Under the pieces are notes generated by a model. It saw only the letters and a program-made list of their open reading frames with translations. It ran no database searches and was not told the DNA's origin. Of a DNA stretch of 64,000 bases, positions 54,430 to 64,000 are shown piece by piece. The number at the start of each line of letters is the position of its first letter. The first letter of the stretch is position 1. A program made the position numbers and the translations under genes. Source of the stretch: Capillidium heterosporum (taxonomy: Eukaryota; Entomophthoromycota; Entomophthoromycetes; Entomophthorales; Capillidiaceae); NCBI GenBank assembly GCA_016630905.1, contig WBMQ01000001.1, positions 1,612,001 through 1,676,000 of the forward strand, written 5' to 3'.

Positions 54430-56042
54430 TCATTTCGTAGGCTTGGAAAGTCTAAGGAACTTGGACAGTTTATCCTTGGTCGATAAGTTGGTTAAAGGAC
54501 TCGATGCAGGTTTAGTAACATTAGATTTCGGTACATTTGATCCTCCAGTAGATGGTGAAGAGTTAGTATTCGAGGTGGATGAAGGCAAGTTAGGTTGGGG
54601 AAGTGGAGTAGCTGACACAAGGTACTTGTTCCTTAATCTTGAGCACTTTACCTTGGGGATCAGCCGATCGAAGGTGGATGACAGCAGCTGGTACCATATC
54701 CAACTTATAGAAGGGCTTTGTATATTGAGTTGATGCCAGTTTATTGAGAGGCGGAGCGGCGAAGAATATACCTTCACTTTCAATGGCATCGACATACTGG
54801 GAAAGTTTATCAATGAGTGTTTGGAAGGGTTGACTGCTGGGAAAAGTGGCGTGGATCTGACAACCATCGCTTAACTTGACTTTAATGCGAGTGGTGGGAT
54901 GCTGGCGCAATTTCTGATCAATTTGGGCTTGGCGCATGGCTTGTGTCATCAGTGGCGAACCTTCGACGATGCGCTGGGTAGCTGCTTTAGTTTCGGCAAA
55001 GACTTGTTTCAGTTCACTGGCTGTTAGTTTAAGATCTTCATCGTTGATATTGATGAGATCCTTTGTCAATACTTTGGTGGAACAGGGTAGATAGATCTCA
55101 ACGTTGTGGTCGAAAGCTTGGGACTCGGAGTTGGGAGCTGGAACCTCCTTTTTGTCTACTTTCACAGAAGGTACAGCTTCTGATGGTTTAGTTGAGATAA
55201 TACTATCTTCAGTTTGCTCAGTTTCCAACGATTTGACAAGTTCATTTCCAGTCTGCAACGGTTCGGTAGCTGGAATTAAACTGTTTAAATACTCAACCTT
55301 CAACTTGGCTAACTCATCGGTGATTGAAACTAAGCTTATTTGGCTTGGTTTAAAGGTAACCTTCATGGCGAGTGAACCGGTGCTCAACCCTAAGCCACGT
55401 AGCGTGGTACTGGTCAAAGTATCTAAACCGGTAAATTCACGATTTAGGAGCACGCAGTTTGGTGCTATCCAGTTTCCTTGAGCATCTGCTTGGTCCAATA
55501 TCATGCTTTGCGAACTAACTTTTAGCTAATGCATGGGATACTAATTACCTGGGTATCTGTAACTCGGAATATAGGAGGATGGACCATAAACTAGTACTAC
55601 TTTCAAATTTGTTGATGATCCTTGGTTGATTGTTGATCTGTATAGCTACATTGATTAAATTTTTTCCTAAAGATAAAAATAAAATGTAATCAGGTTAAAG
55701 TGTACAAAATTAGCTACCTGCTTTGATGTTTGTAGTAGAAACATAAATCAACTCTAACTTCGAGGAGAGCTCCAAATTACAATTGCGTACCAGCCTTGAG
55801 CTATCCAGAATGTTCTTTTTATGCCTTGATTATAAACTTTAGAAATTGACTTGAAATAGTATTTACCTAAGTTTGTAGTTCAAAGGCTCCTCCAATTTCA
55901 ATTTGGTACATGCTTCTTGGATAACTTTTGTCAAAGGGGTACTTAGGTTGGCCTTTACTAGAATAACGGTTTCTTTAGCAAACTCATCGGTTTCTGTCTT
56001 GGGGTAAGTGTAGGTTATTTTGATGGACTTGGTTTCGGACAT
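54430..56042 (-). CDS. TUG/ASPSCR1 (Ubx4-like) UBX-domain protein
   Basis: Cdc48/p97 cofactor. The ATG at 56042 starts SETKSIKITYTYPKTE; the first ubiquitin-like domain continues across an intron (LNYKL|SSRLVRNCNLELSSKLEL), matching the TUG-UBL1 block, followed by a second ubiquitin-like part (VAIQINNQPRIINKFESSTS ... LLNREFTGLDTLTSTTLRGL). A linker with Glu/Lys segments leads to the UBX domain: TRIKVKLSDGCQIHATFPSS, QPFQTLIDKLSQYVDA and MVPAAVIHLRSADPQ. The frame then stops unless a 40-nt intron (about 54613-54652, GTAAAG...GTCAG) is removed; doing so joins a Ser/Pro tail ending KFLRLSKPTK. That ending resembles the PKWLKL tail of TUG proteins, which supports the intron. Confidence 0.8.
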
Positions 56043-56816
56043 TTCTCTTGTGTAGTTTGAAGCTGAGATGGAAAAGAAATTACGTTGGTGATTCAACCTA
56101 AGCTTCAATTTTGCAAAGCAAAGTTGGAGTTTGGAAATCTAAGCACTGAACATGGTTCAAATGTTACAATGTAATGGGAGGTTTTAATACAAGTAAAAGT
56201 AGATGATGTAAAGGATCCTATTAATCAGTATATATATCAAGTTTATCATTCAAAAGCTATATATATAGTGCATTACCCTTTTGGTAATGCACTTATAGGG
56301 TTTTAGAAGTATAGCTAATGAGGGTAAATATACACGCTTCTATATCTGAATACCAAGGATATCCGGCAGCATTTTAACTTCAATTAAATATATCAGCATA
56401 TGTATCATCATTTAAATTTACTTAAAAATAGGTTTTATATATTATAGTTTAATAATACACACTTTATAAATGTAGACGAGGTAAATTAAATTCAGCCATT
56501 CGACTCCAAAATTGAAAAACTCCATATAAAACAACAGGCTCTTATAAGCACTATCTATATGTTATTTTTCATTGACAGGTAAGTCTCACTTTTTAGTATA
56601 AACTGAAAAAAGTAATACTAGACAATATAGTGCTTTGTGACGGATAGCTATATAGTCAGTAGAGTCTATGATTTATATTATAGGTATGCTATATAACTCA
56701 TCTCAAGACAGAACGTCTTATATACAAAAGTATGTTATTAAATAGTGAAAAGTAAAAGCAGCAAATAGTATAGAAATAAAAAGGTATTCTACAGCATTTA
56801 TGTATAAGAAAGTCAA
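56043..56816. other. Intergenic, AT-rich
   Basis: Between the TUG-type promoter and the 3' end of the I9-like gene. A short inverted repeat, TAGTGCATTACCC...TTTTGGTAATGCACT, occurs at about 56267-56294 and could form a hairpin in RNA. No gene. Confidence 0.45.
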
Positions 56817-57344
56817 TTATTCAACGATACCTTTCGACTTCTTATTCAAGCTAATCTCTTCAACTTCATCCATGGCAGCCAAGTTGACGATAGCATCCTT
56901 TGTAGTTTCAACAGCAATACTGTTGGATATATAGAAGCTCCTGGCATCGGTCGCTAAATGGTTCTCCTTCAAAGTCTTCAATACAGACATTATTTTAGCT
57001 TGACTGTCCTTAGTGTGGTCCTTAAGCTTGTTAAAAAGTACTTCTTCAGAATTCTTTTGATTGGAGGCTTTGTTAGCATCAAAATCAAAAGGTTTGATCT
57101 GTATCATTATTGGAATGAGGGTCTCACTCTTGATGCCTCTACTATCTTGGTCGCTGTTCAGCAATTCCAAGACTTTGGGGTGTAACTTGTCCAACATCTT
57201 TTTGCCGGCTGACTTCAAAGGCTTTAATACTTTGTTAGTGATGGGGTTGTTGGTTAGGTCGATGGAAAGATCAACTGCACTAATTACAGTCAAGTTGGTT
57301 ATTAACAGGGTGGCTACTGATAGTTTTAGGATTGAGCTAAACAT
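56817..57344 (-). CDS. Secreted stand-alone subtilisin propeptide (inhibitor I9)-like protein
   Basis: 175 codons from ATG at 57344: signal peptide MFSSILKLSVATLLITNLTV then ISA. Residues about 65-170 match the prodomain of bacterial/fungal subtilases (I9 fold): PIMIQIKPFDFD, a helix with SQAKIMSVLKTLKENH, then SFYISNSIAVETTKDAIVNL and AAMDEVEEISLN. The spacing of SFYxxNxxAV and DEVExI is typical of bacillopeptidase-type propeptides. No peptidase S8 domain follows: the frame ends KGIVE and the 770 nt downstream lacks catalytic Asp/His/Ser blocks. Free I9 proteins such as yeast Pbi2 inhibit serine proteases, but those are cytosolic or vacuolar; this one looks secreted. A longer in-frame upstream extension has no ATG. 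Confidence 0.68.
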   Translation of the reverse strand: MFSSILKLSVATLLITNLTVISAVDLSIDLTNNPITNKVLKPLKSAGKKMLDKLHPKVLELLNSDQDSRGIKSETLIPIMIQIKPFDFDANKASNQKNSEEVLFNKLKDHTKDSQAKIMSVLKTLKENHLATDARSFYISNSIAVETTKDAIVNLAAMDEVEEISLNKKSKGIVE

Positions 57345-57750
57345 CTGGGAATAAGAAATTTCATATTTTTCGATGGGAGCGGTTTGTAAACTTATCAGCT
57401 GAATGTCTGTGACTATCACATTGTTTCTAAGCCTTGCTAAACAATGCCCAACTCAATGGCATTGAAATTGAGAAATAATGAACTTTGATTAGTTGAGCTA
57501 AATTCATTAAGCTCCAAGTAGAATTCGGCACAATAACCGAGTTCGAATCGAAAGTTGCTCAAATAGTTCAGCTTTAGTTGTGGTTAATTTCAATTCCAAT
57601 TTTTACCAACCATTTAGCAGGTTGATCAATCTTGAACTCTAATTTGGCTAAATTTCAGCAATTACGCCTTCAAGAGCTTAATTAATTTGAAGTCGGTATC
57701 TCCCAAGATTACGATTTAATAGCAGATATATTCCAACAATAGCTTGCAAG
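57345..57750. other. Divergent promoter region
   Basis: Shared upstream region of the I9-like gene (left) and the flippase gene (right); no other feature. Confidence 0.5.
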
Positions 57751-60700
57751 ATGACTGATGGAAGCTACCAACGGACTGATACGTATCTTCAATCAGTCCG
57801 CAACCTTTTAAAATCCATTTTGAACAATGCCAACTCGAACAATGTACCTTTCGAAAACAGAGCTGTCAAGCATCGTATTATTAGCTTTTCACCAAACCAA
57901 TGTGATAAAGCAACAAGTTCAAGTTCGGCAACCAAGCTATGGGAGTTTTTCAGTACTTTTAGATCTTCCAAAAATGTCGGAAGAAGTAAGTTTGTTACCA
58001 ACAAAGTTGTAAATACAAAGTACACATTCTTGACATTCTTACCGATATTTTTCTTTGAGCAATTTAGGTAATGAATATATTATATAGAAAATTATGTTTT
58101 TATTAGGATTACATCAATATTATATGGTGTTTAAAGACGGCATCTATCCTCATTTTATTAATTTCATTCTTTTCAATCTAGTCGCTTTATGAATTTCTAC
58201 TTCCTTATGGTAGCTTCCCTTCAATTAATCCGTGAACTGGTAAATACTCTTACTTACTTTATAAAATTAGTTTAAAGGTGTTTTTCAACAAGAGTATCAC
58301 TTAACTAAATAACTAACTTTGCTATTTTAATAGACACCAATCAACCCGATAACGACTTGGACCCCGCTTATCATAATTTTTTTCATCTCTGGTTTCAAAG
58401 AAGCTATGGATGATTATCGAAGAACACTATCCGACCAAGAGTTCAATAACCGCACCTACTACCGTTTACTCCCCGATGGAACTGAGATACCTATACGCAG
58501 CTGTGATATCCACGTGGGCGATATTATACGTTTAAGAGAGAACAACGAGGTACCTTGCGATCTCTTACTTTTGCAATCTGATGGTCCGAGTGGAGCTGCG
58601 TATCTTCTGACTTCCAATTTGGATGGGGAGTCTAACCTTAAAGGATTATGTGCACCGCAAGTTACGCAATCGCTTGGAAGAGAGGAGTTGGCTAGGCTCG
58701 ATGGTACCCTGGATTGTCCTCAGCCGAACCCACATCTATATTCGTTCGACGCTAGGTTGAATTTGAAATCTCCTGAGACGACCGAACCAATCGCACTTTC
58801 ATCCCAGCAACTGCTTTTACAGGGCACCATCTTGAAGAATACCGATTTTGTCTACTGTCTCGCAGTGTATACTGGCAGCGAAACCAAGTTGGGCAAAAAC
58901 AAACAGACCCCAGCTTTGAAGCTTACCATTCTGGACCGACAGATCGAGAGAGCCAGTGTATTGATTTTCGTCGTCCAGCTAATTTTAGTTATTTTGATGG
59001 GCGCCTTTGGAAACCACCTGCATCGCACCATGTTCGTACCAAATCACTACTACCTCATGCTTTCATCTACGTCAAGCAAGGTGATGACCTTTGTCCAGGA
59101 TATGATTATCCCTTTACGGATGCTTCTGTTGCTGTCGTTGATGATTCCCATCTCTTTAAAGGTGAGTATGGATATCTGCAAGTATATGTGCTCCACTTTC
59201 ATAGGGTGGGATTTAAACCTCTACGATGACATGCGAGGGCCTGCCATCGTCTCGAATACAGCAGTTGCTGATGACTTGGGCCAGATCGAGTACCTTCTAA
59301 CTGACAAAACTGGCACCTTGACCGAAAACCTGATGTTGTTTAAGAGCTGTTCCATACTTGGCCGTCAGTTCTACGCTACCCCTGAATTTGGAAGGCTCTC
59401 CTATTATGGTAATGCTACTTGGAATGCACTGTTAGATCAGAATATAGCACGGCTAGCCGATGCTCTCAACTCGAATACCCCGCTCGATACCTACAACTCT
59501 GGATTGCTTCGTTTCTTTGAAGTCCTCAGTCTCTGCCACAATGTGCAACCGTCCGTCGACAATGAAAGGCAGACTGTTTTTCGTGGTCCTTCCCCAGATG
59601 AAGAGGCCCTTGTTAAGGTTTCACACCAAGTTGGGTTTAAATTCCTAGGTGAGGAAGAGGGTGTGCTAAGCATGCAGATTTTGGATCTCCCAATTCGTAG
59701 ATACCGTCTACTCCACACGTTGGATTTCTCGTCTTCACGTAAGCGCATGTCCGTTATTATCCAACTTTTAGATGAGAACGATCAATCCACTCAGCCAATC
59801 CTACTTTTAACCAAAGGTGCTGATGATACCGTTTTACCTCACTGCCCCGGAAGTGAAATTCAAGATAAAACGGATTCACATCTCCATGAATTTGCCGAAT
59901 CAGGATTGAGAACCTTGACAATCTGCTATCGTGAACTTAGTACTGAGGTGTATAAGCAATGGCATGAGAGCTATGTTACTGCATCGACGACGCTTGAAGG
60001 TAGGGACGAAGCCTTGGAACATTGCTATATCGATATCGAAACAGACTTTGAGTTGCTTGGATGTACGGCTATTGAGGATAAGTTGCAGCCTAACGTGCCT
60101 GAAGCGATTGCCTCCATAAGAGATGCTGGGATTAAAGTATGGATGCTGACTGGAGATAAACTGGTTACTGCAATCCAAATTGCACGAAGTTGTCACTTAC
60201 TGCCTCCATCTGGACAGGGCCATACTGTTGTACTGTCGGCTAGCGGCAACAACCCAGTATTAATACGTCAACAACTGGATTCTGAATTAGCTCAAAGGAT
60301 TGAGGGTGAAGCAGTTTCTAATACCACTTCACAGCCCATTTCCAACAGTGCTATACATATGGCTGCTGGTGTAGCTCAAAGCGGCGGGCTTTTCAACGTA
60401 GGTGGTCCACACGCAAGCTTAACCACCACCTTGCCCGAATTGTCGCTGATAATCGATGGAACCTGCTTAAAATGGATCTTGGAAGACCACTATCTAAAGT
60501 CTAGGTTTATGCAGCTTGGCCTCCGAGCCCATGCTGTCGTATGCTGTCGAGCTACTCCTAAACAAAAGGGCGAAGTTGTCGATCTGATAAAACGGTCTGG
60601 AAAGGTGGCGATGGCAGTAGGAGATGGAGGTAACGACGTCATTATGATTCAGAATGCCAACATAGGAGTGGGTATCCGTGGGCGTGAAGGACTCCAGGCT

Positions 60701-61633
60701 TCGAGGGCAGCAGACCTTTCGATCAGTAGGTTCTACCACTTGTCCCGATTAATCTTAGTGCACGGCCGATACTCCCTCCATAGAGTTCGGTTCGTTGCCC
60801 TCTACTGCTTCTATAAATCGTTGGTAGTATGTATGATTCAATGTGGGTACCAGGCCTTTGCTGGGTTTTCAGGAACATCGTTCCTTACTACTTATGCCCT
60901 ATCCTTGTACAATGCTCTCTATACCGGAGGCCCAATCCTGATGTACATTTTAGACAAGGACGTTGCTGAAGAGCAGCTTTTAGCTAATCCCAAGCTATAC
61001 CAGTTTACACCTGGCCGCGACCCCCACTACTTTTTCGTTTCTGGGACTTTCCGATGGTTTGGATGGGCAACTTTACAAGGCTTGGTAATATTGATCCTAG
61101 TCATTGTTCTAGATTTAGACACTGGTATCGAGGGTATGGTTGTCGATCCAATGCACTCGGGGTTAAGCTTGTCATTCATAGCGTATTCGTGCGTCGTCAT
61201 CATTGTCCAGCTAACTTTAGCAGTTGCCACCAACCATTTTACCTGGATTAATCAGGCAGCAGTATGGGGCACTATATTTCTATATGTGGCTTTCACCTCT
61301 ATTATTTCAAAAATCTTCCCTAAGCTGGGTATGGCTGATGTTGCCCACCTCTTTGGCGAAGTCAAGTTTTGGTTAGTTGTTGTCTTGCTTGCGGCATTGC
61401 TTATCATACCCTACTGGTTCGCTGTCTACTTACTCTACAGCAACCCAGCCAAAGATCCGTCTAGGTCCACTAGAATGTCAGCCGTCCTTCAATCTCGGAG
61501 AGCCAGGCATATTCGACACAATCCAGCATCTCCCAACTTGTCCCCTGAGGAAGGTGATGGTGATAGTAGCATCCTTTCAACTTCGCCCCTCATTATCGAT
61601 TCCTTCTTGGCCCAAAGCTTCTCTGCGCCGTAA
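57751..61633 (+). CDS. P4-ATPase phospholipid flippase catalytic subunit
   Basis: Pumps phospholipids from the outer/lumenal to the cytosolic leaflet. Three exons (57751-58067, 58182-58239, 58334-61633) total 1,225 codons in frame. N-terminus: VVNTKYTFLTFLPIFFFEQF, then RFMNFYFLMVASLQL and PINPITTWTPLIIIF (first membrane pair). Actuator: ASN-LDGESNLKGL, the P4 form of the DGET loop. Membrane 4: LMIPISLKVSMDICKYM. Phosphorylation site DKTGTLTENLM, then nucleotide-binding FRGPSPDEEALVKVS, FSSSRKRMSVI and KGADDTVLP. Hinge: VAMAVGDGGNDVIMIQNANI and GVGIRGREG. Five to six further membrane segments end near 61440, followed by a Ser/Pro tail. The actuator and EVPCDLLLL sequences look nearer the ATP8/ATP11 (Drs2/Dnf-like) classes than Neo1. 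A Cdc50-type beta subunit is not in the window. Confidence 0.9.
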
Positions 61634-61917
61634 TACCTTCTGAGTAGTATTATAATCCCTACCTTCCATCGATTTTTACCTAATTTTAACTCATATTTCC
61701 TTCCAAAGCCTTAAAGTACTATAGCAAACCAAACACTATATCTTAGTATACCCTTATAGACAATATATAATAAATAATCAATTCCATATACTTTATATTT
61801 GCTTTTTATATCATATTGCTATTTGTACTTTGTATTTTTGTTGGGTTATTGAAGTTGAAATTTTGATTTGCCAAGGTTTAAAAAAATTAATCACTCTTAT
61901 TCTCCAAACTATCCAAA
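61634..61917. other. Intergenic spacer
   Basis: Flippase terminator region and promoter of the RNA-binding gene; no other feature. Confidence 0.5.
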
Positions 61918-63110
61918 ATGAATGTCGAAGGCAAAGATTTGAGCTCGCTATTTCTAAACGATGGGAAATTCGATTCCGAGTTGGATGATATATTCAAAGT
62001 AACCAGATTATTAATTTATTGCAAAGGTTAAAAAGTTTTAGGCCAGTAAAAGTGAAGTTGTAAAGCCCAAAGAGCCCCAACCTCAACCCGAACAGGAAGA
62101 TCAAACTCAGACAATAGTAGAAGAAGGTGTAGAAATAAGTTTAGAGACGGGAGGTAGCGAGAAAAAGAAAGTTCTGTTACCTGGCAAAGCTGATCCCGAA
62201 GTTCGAAAGCGTACTATATTTATCGGAAACCTTTCAGTTGAGGCTCTAACCAAAGTAAGCATTCTTTAAATTACAACTACTTAAAAATTTTATTAGGGTG
62301 GTAGAAAAATTTTGATGGAGGCTTTTAAAAAGCATGGCAAAATATTATCTATACGATTCCGTTCTCTGGTACAACTTCATTTTATTTTCTACTTTAGCTT
62401 ACACCTTTGTTGACTTTTAGGCCCTCGAGAAGCCAATGAATCGAAAAGCTGCCTACATTAAAAATAAGCTCAACACCAAGCGTAGCACCGTCAACTGCTA
62501 CATAGTTTTTGCTGAAGAAGAAGGTGCCAACAACAGTTTAGTTCTCAATGCTAGTATGTTATTCGATAAGCATATTCGTGTTGACAAAGTGGATAACGAC
62601 AAGATTGTAAGCAGTTTATAGTCAATTTCAATTGTTTATTCATTTTTATAAAGGAATATCCCAAAAAAAGGTCAGTGTTCGTTGGGAACTTGAAGTTTGA
62701 GATCGAAGAAGAGCCTCTCTGGGTTCACTTTTCTACCTGCGGTAACGTCCAAGGGGTCCGCGTCGTCCGTGATAGCAAGACAAATCTTGGCAAAGGGTTC
62801 GCTTATGTCCTTTTCGAAGTAACTTTTTATTGCAACCATCAAACTAAGCCAAGTTTAGGATGAGGCAGCCGCCCAGCTAGCTATCAAGTTACACGACAGT
62901 AAATTAGAGGGACGCAAGATAAGAGTTAGCCGTTGCACAAGCTCTTACAAGTCCAACACAAGTGATCCCGGCTATAAGAAGTTGAAGTTGGCCAGAGAGA
63001 TCATTTTGGAAGGAGAGCGTTCCAGCAAAGCTAAAAAAGGTGACAAGGATGGCAAGCGACAGAGACCAAAGAAAACTGGGAACAAAGCTGCCAAGAAGGC
63101 CAAAAAATAG
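61918..63110 (+). CDS. RBM34/Nop12-like nucleolar RNA-binding protein
   Basis: Ribosome-biogenesis protein of 60S assembly. Six exons, all with clear GTA...AG introns. The N-terminus ([20 protein letters not shown]) is acidic, followed by a Glu/Gln linker. RRM1: [13 protein letters not shown] (RNP2), with an insertion typical of the family ([20 protein letters not shown]), and [20 protein letters not shown] then HIRVDKV. RRM2: [20 protein letters not shown] (RNP2), [20 protein letters not shown] (RNP1), [11 protein letters not shown]. The C-terminus is strongly basic ([18 protein letters not shown]), as expected for a nucleolar protein. The phrase [10 protein letters not shown] between the RRMs is characteristic of RBM34/Nop12. 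Confidence 0.9.
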
Positions 63111-63853
63111 AGAATTAGTCTAGAGATATTTCATAAAATGTAATCGATTTTTTCCATTAAATGTATGAATCCAGAGTAGTACTTTAATGGAGTAATATTT
63201 GTAGGTGTATTTTTAAATAATGAGCTTTAAACTATAATAGTTTATATGTGAATATTTTGAAATTCTATTCAAGGGTACAGGTAATCTGATACATTTTTGT
63301 ATTTCACAATGTTGGCACCTTTGAAACTTGCTATGTTTAGGATACCTATACATTCCTTTTTACTTTTCTACAAATCTTATATAGTTATTGTATTTTTACT
63401 TTAGAAGGATCCTTTATTTGTAAAAAGTGAAGTAGAAAGCAACCTAATATAACGCTTTCAAGTGCAAATAGGTAAAGGACTTCATACCGGATGAGAAAGC
63501 AAGCTGTTTACTAAAAGTCAAATAATTCAAGCAATAACCCAAAATTTATCAGCGTCGATTTTGTAGAAATCAGTTACTTGATACTTAGCTTCAGTTCGCT
63601 TGATAGTCCCTTTATTTACTGTATTATACTGATATCTATATCGTTAACATTTACTCTTCACCCAAATGCTGGGAAAATTCTTTGTTGAATTCTACTACTT
63701 TTCAAGATCATTAAAGAAACAATAACAGGCAATACGCAACAAAGTAGTACAACTTAAACCTTCAACATATTTCAAACCTTTAATTCTCAATATTAAAAAC
63801 GAGCTCAAGCTCCAAAAGAAACTATTATTGACCAATCTTAAACGTCAATCATT
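63111..63853. other. Convergent intergenic
   Basis: Between the RNA-binding gene and the 3' end of the gene entering from the right edge; no gene, RNA or repeat found. Confidence 0.5.
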
Positions 63854-64000
63854 CTACTGGTTACTGAAGATATCGACGTACCTACCTTTAGCCCCCTTCT
63901 TATTTCTAGTGTTGCGGTTGGACCCTATGGGTGGCGTACTTGCCGTACTGGGAGGTCCCGAGGACATGGGGGTATGCAGCATGGAGGTAGGGCTGGACAT
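63854..64000 (-). CDS. C-terminal fragment of a gene cut by the window edge, possibly Sec16
   Basis: The last 48 codons on the minus strand end at TAG (63854). The peptide is Ser/Pro/Thr-rich (TPMSSGPPSTASTPPIGS) and ends NKKGAKGRYVDIFSNQ. A basic Gly/Lys stretch followed by RYVD(V/I) near the end is reminiscent of the C-terminus of the COPII scaffold Sec16. The open frame runs to the window edge, so an ATG at the last base is not taken as the start. Assignment is tentative. Confidence 0.4.
   Translation of the reverse strand: MSSPTSMLHTPMSSGPPSTASTPPIGSNRNTRNKKGAKGRYVDIFSNQ

Noticed and set aside
54600-54660. Apparent frameshift in the UBX-protein gene
   Set aside because: A 40-nt intron with GTAAAG donor and GTCAG acceptor restores the frame and joins a family-like C-terminal tail, so no lesion is needed.

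Overview
This looks like a nuclear contig from a fungus with AT-rich intergenic DNA and many short introns (mostly 35-60 nt, typically GTA...TAG/AAG). Fungal origin rests on a WOPR (Gti1/Pac2) regulator and a KCH-family potassium transport protein. A KAT14/CSRP2BP-type acetyltransferase and a bacterial-type L-serine dehydratase point more to an early-diverging (non-Dikarya) lineage. The exact lineage is inference; no rRNA or credible tRNA gene was found.

Layout. 0-13.5 kb is a housekeeping block: KAT14-like acetyltransferase (+), KCH transporter (+), Sgs1/BLM-type RecQ helicase (-), a double zinc-ribbon ZNRD2-like protein (+), OMS1-like mitochondrial methyltransferase (-) and UBE2G1-type ubiquitin-conjugating enzyme (-). 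13.5-36.3 kb is gene-poor and AT-rich. It holds mostly secreted or membrane proteins of no recognised family: a repeat protein at 16.3-17.8 kb, three small Cys-containing secreted proteins at 19.0-22.8 kb, a type I membrane protein at 24.2 kb, the WOPR regulator at 26.4 kb, and a very large secreted repeat protein at 30.6-36.3 kb. 36.8-38.2 kb carries a decayed Ty3/gypsy-type retrotransposon with an LTR-like segment and very AT-rich internal DNA, suggestive of RIP-like mutation.

38.4-64 kb is mixed: an orphan multi-exon coiled-coil protein, a small basic protein, a relic of a NAM-associated/Myb-like transposon-type gene, a second RecQ paralogue, a mitochondrially targeted L-serine dehydratase, an aldo-keto reductase, an F-box/LRR protein, a TUG/ASPSCR1-type UBX protein, a secreted stand-alone subtilisin-propeptide (I9)-like protein, a P4-ATPase flippase, an RBM34/Nop12 ribosome-biogenesis protein, and at the edge the C-terminus of a gene entering from the right.

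The secreted set is the most unusual part. The two repeat proteins share an almost identical signal-peptide region and a common design of short beta-prone, charge-alternating repeats with Pro/Thr linkers. The large one adds DxDxDG loops like calcium-binding sites. With the CX3C-pair peptides, the I9-like protein and a WOPR regulator nearby, this suggests a cell-surface or host/prey-interaction locus; that is inference.

Several genes are interrupted by single-base frame breaks, some in short homopolymers and confirmed by paralogue or repeat comparison. They may be assembly errors or real lesions and should be checked before calling pseudogenes.
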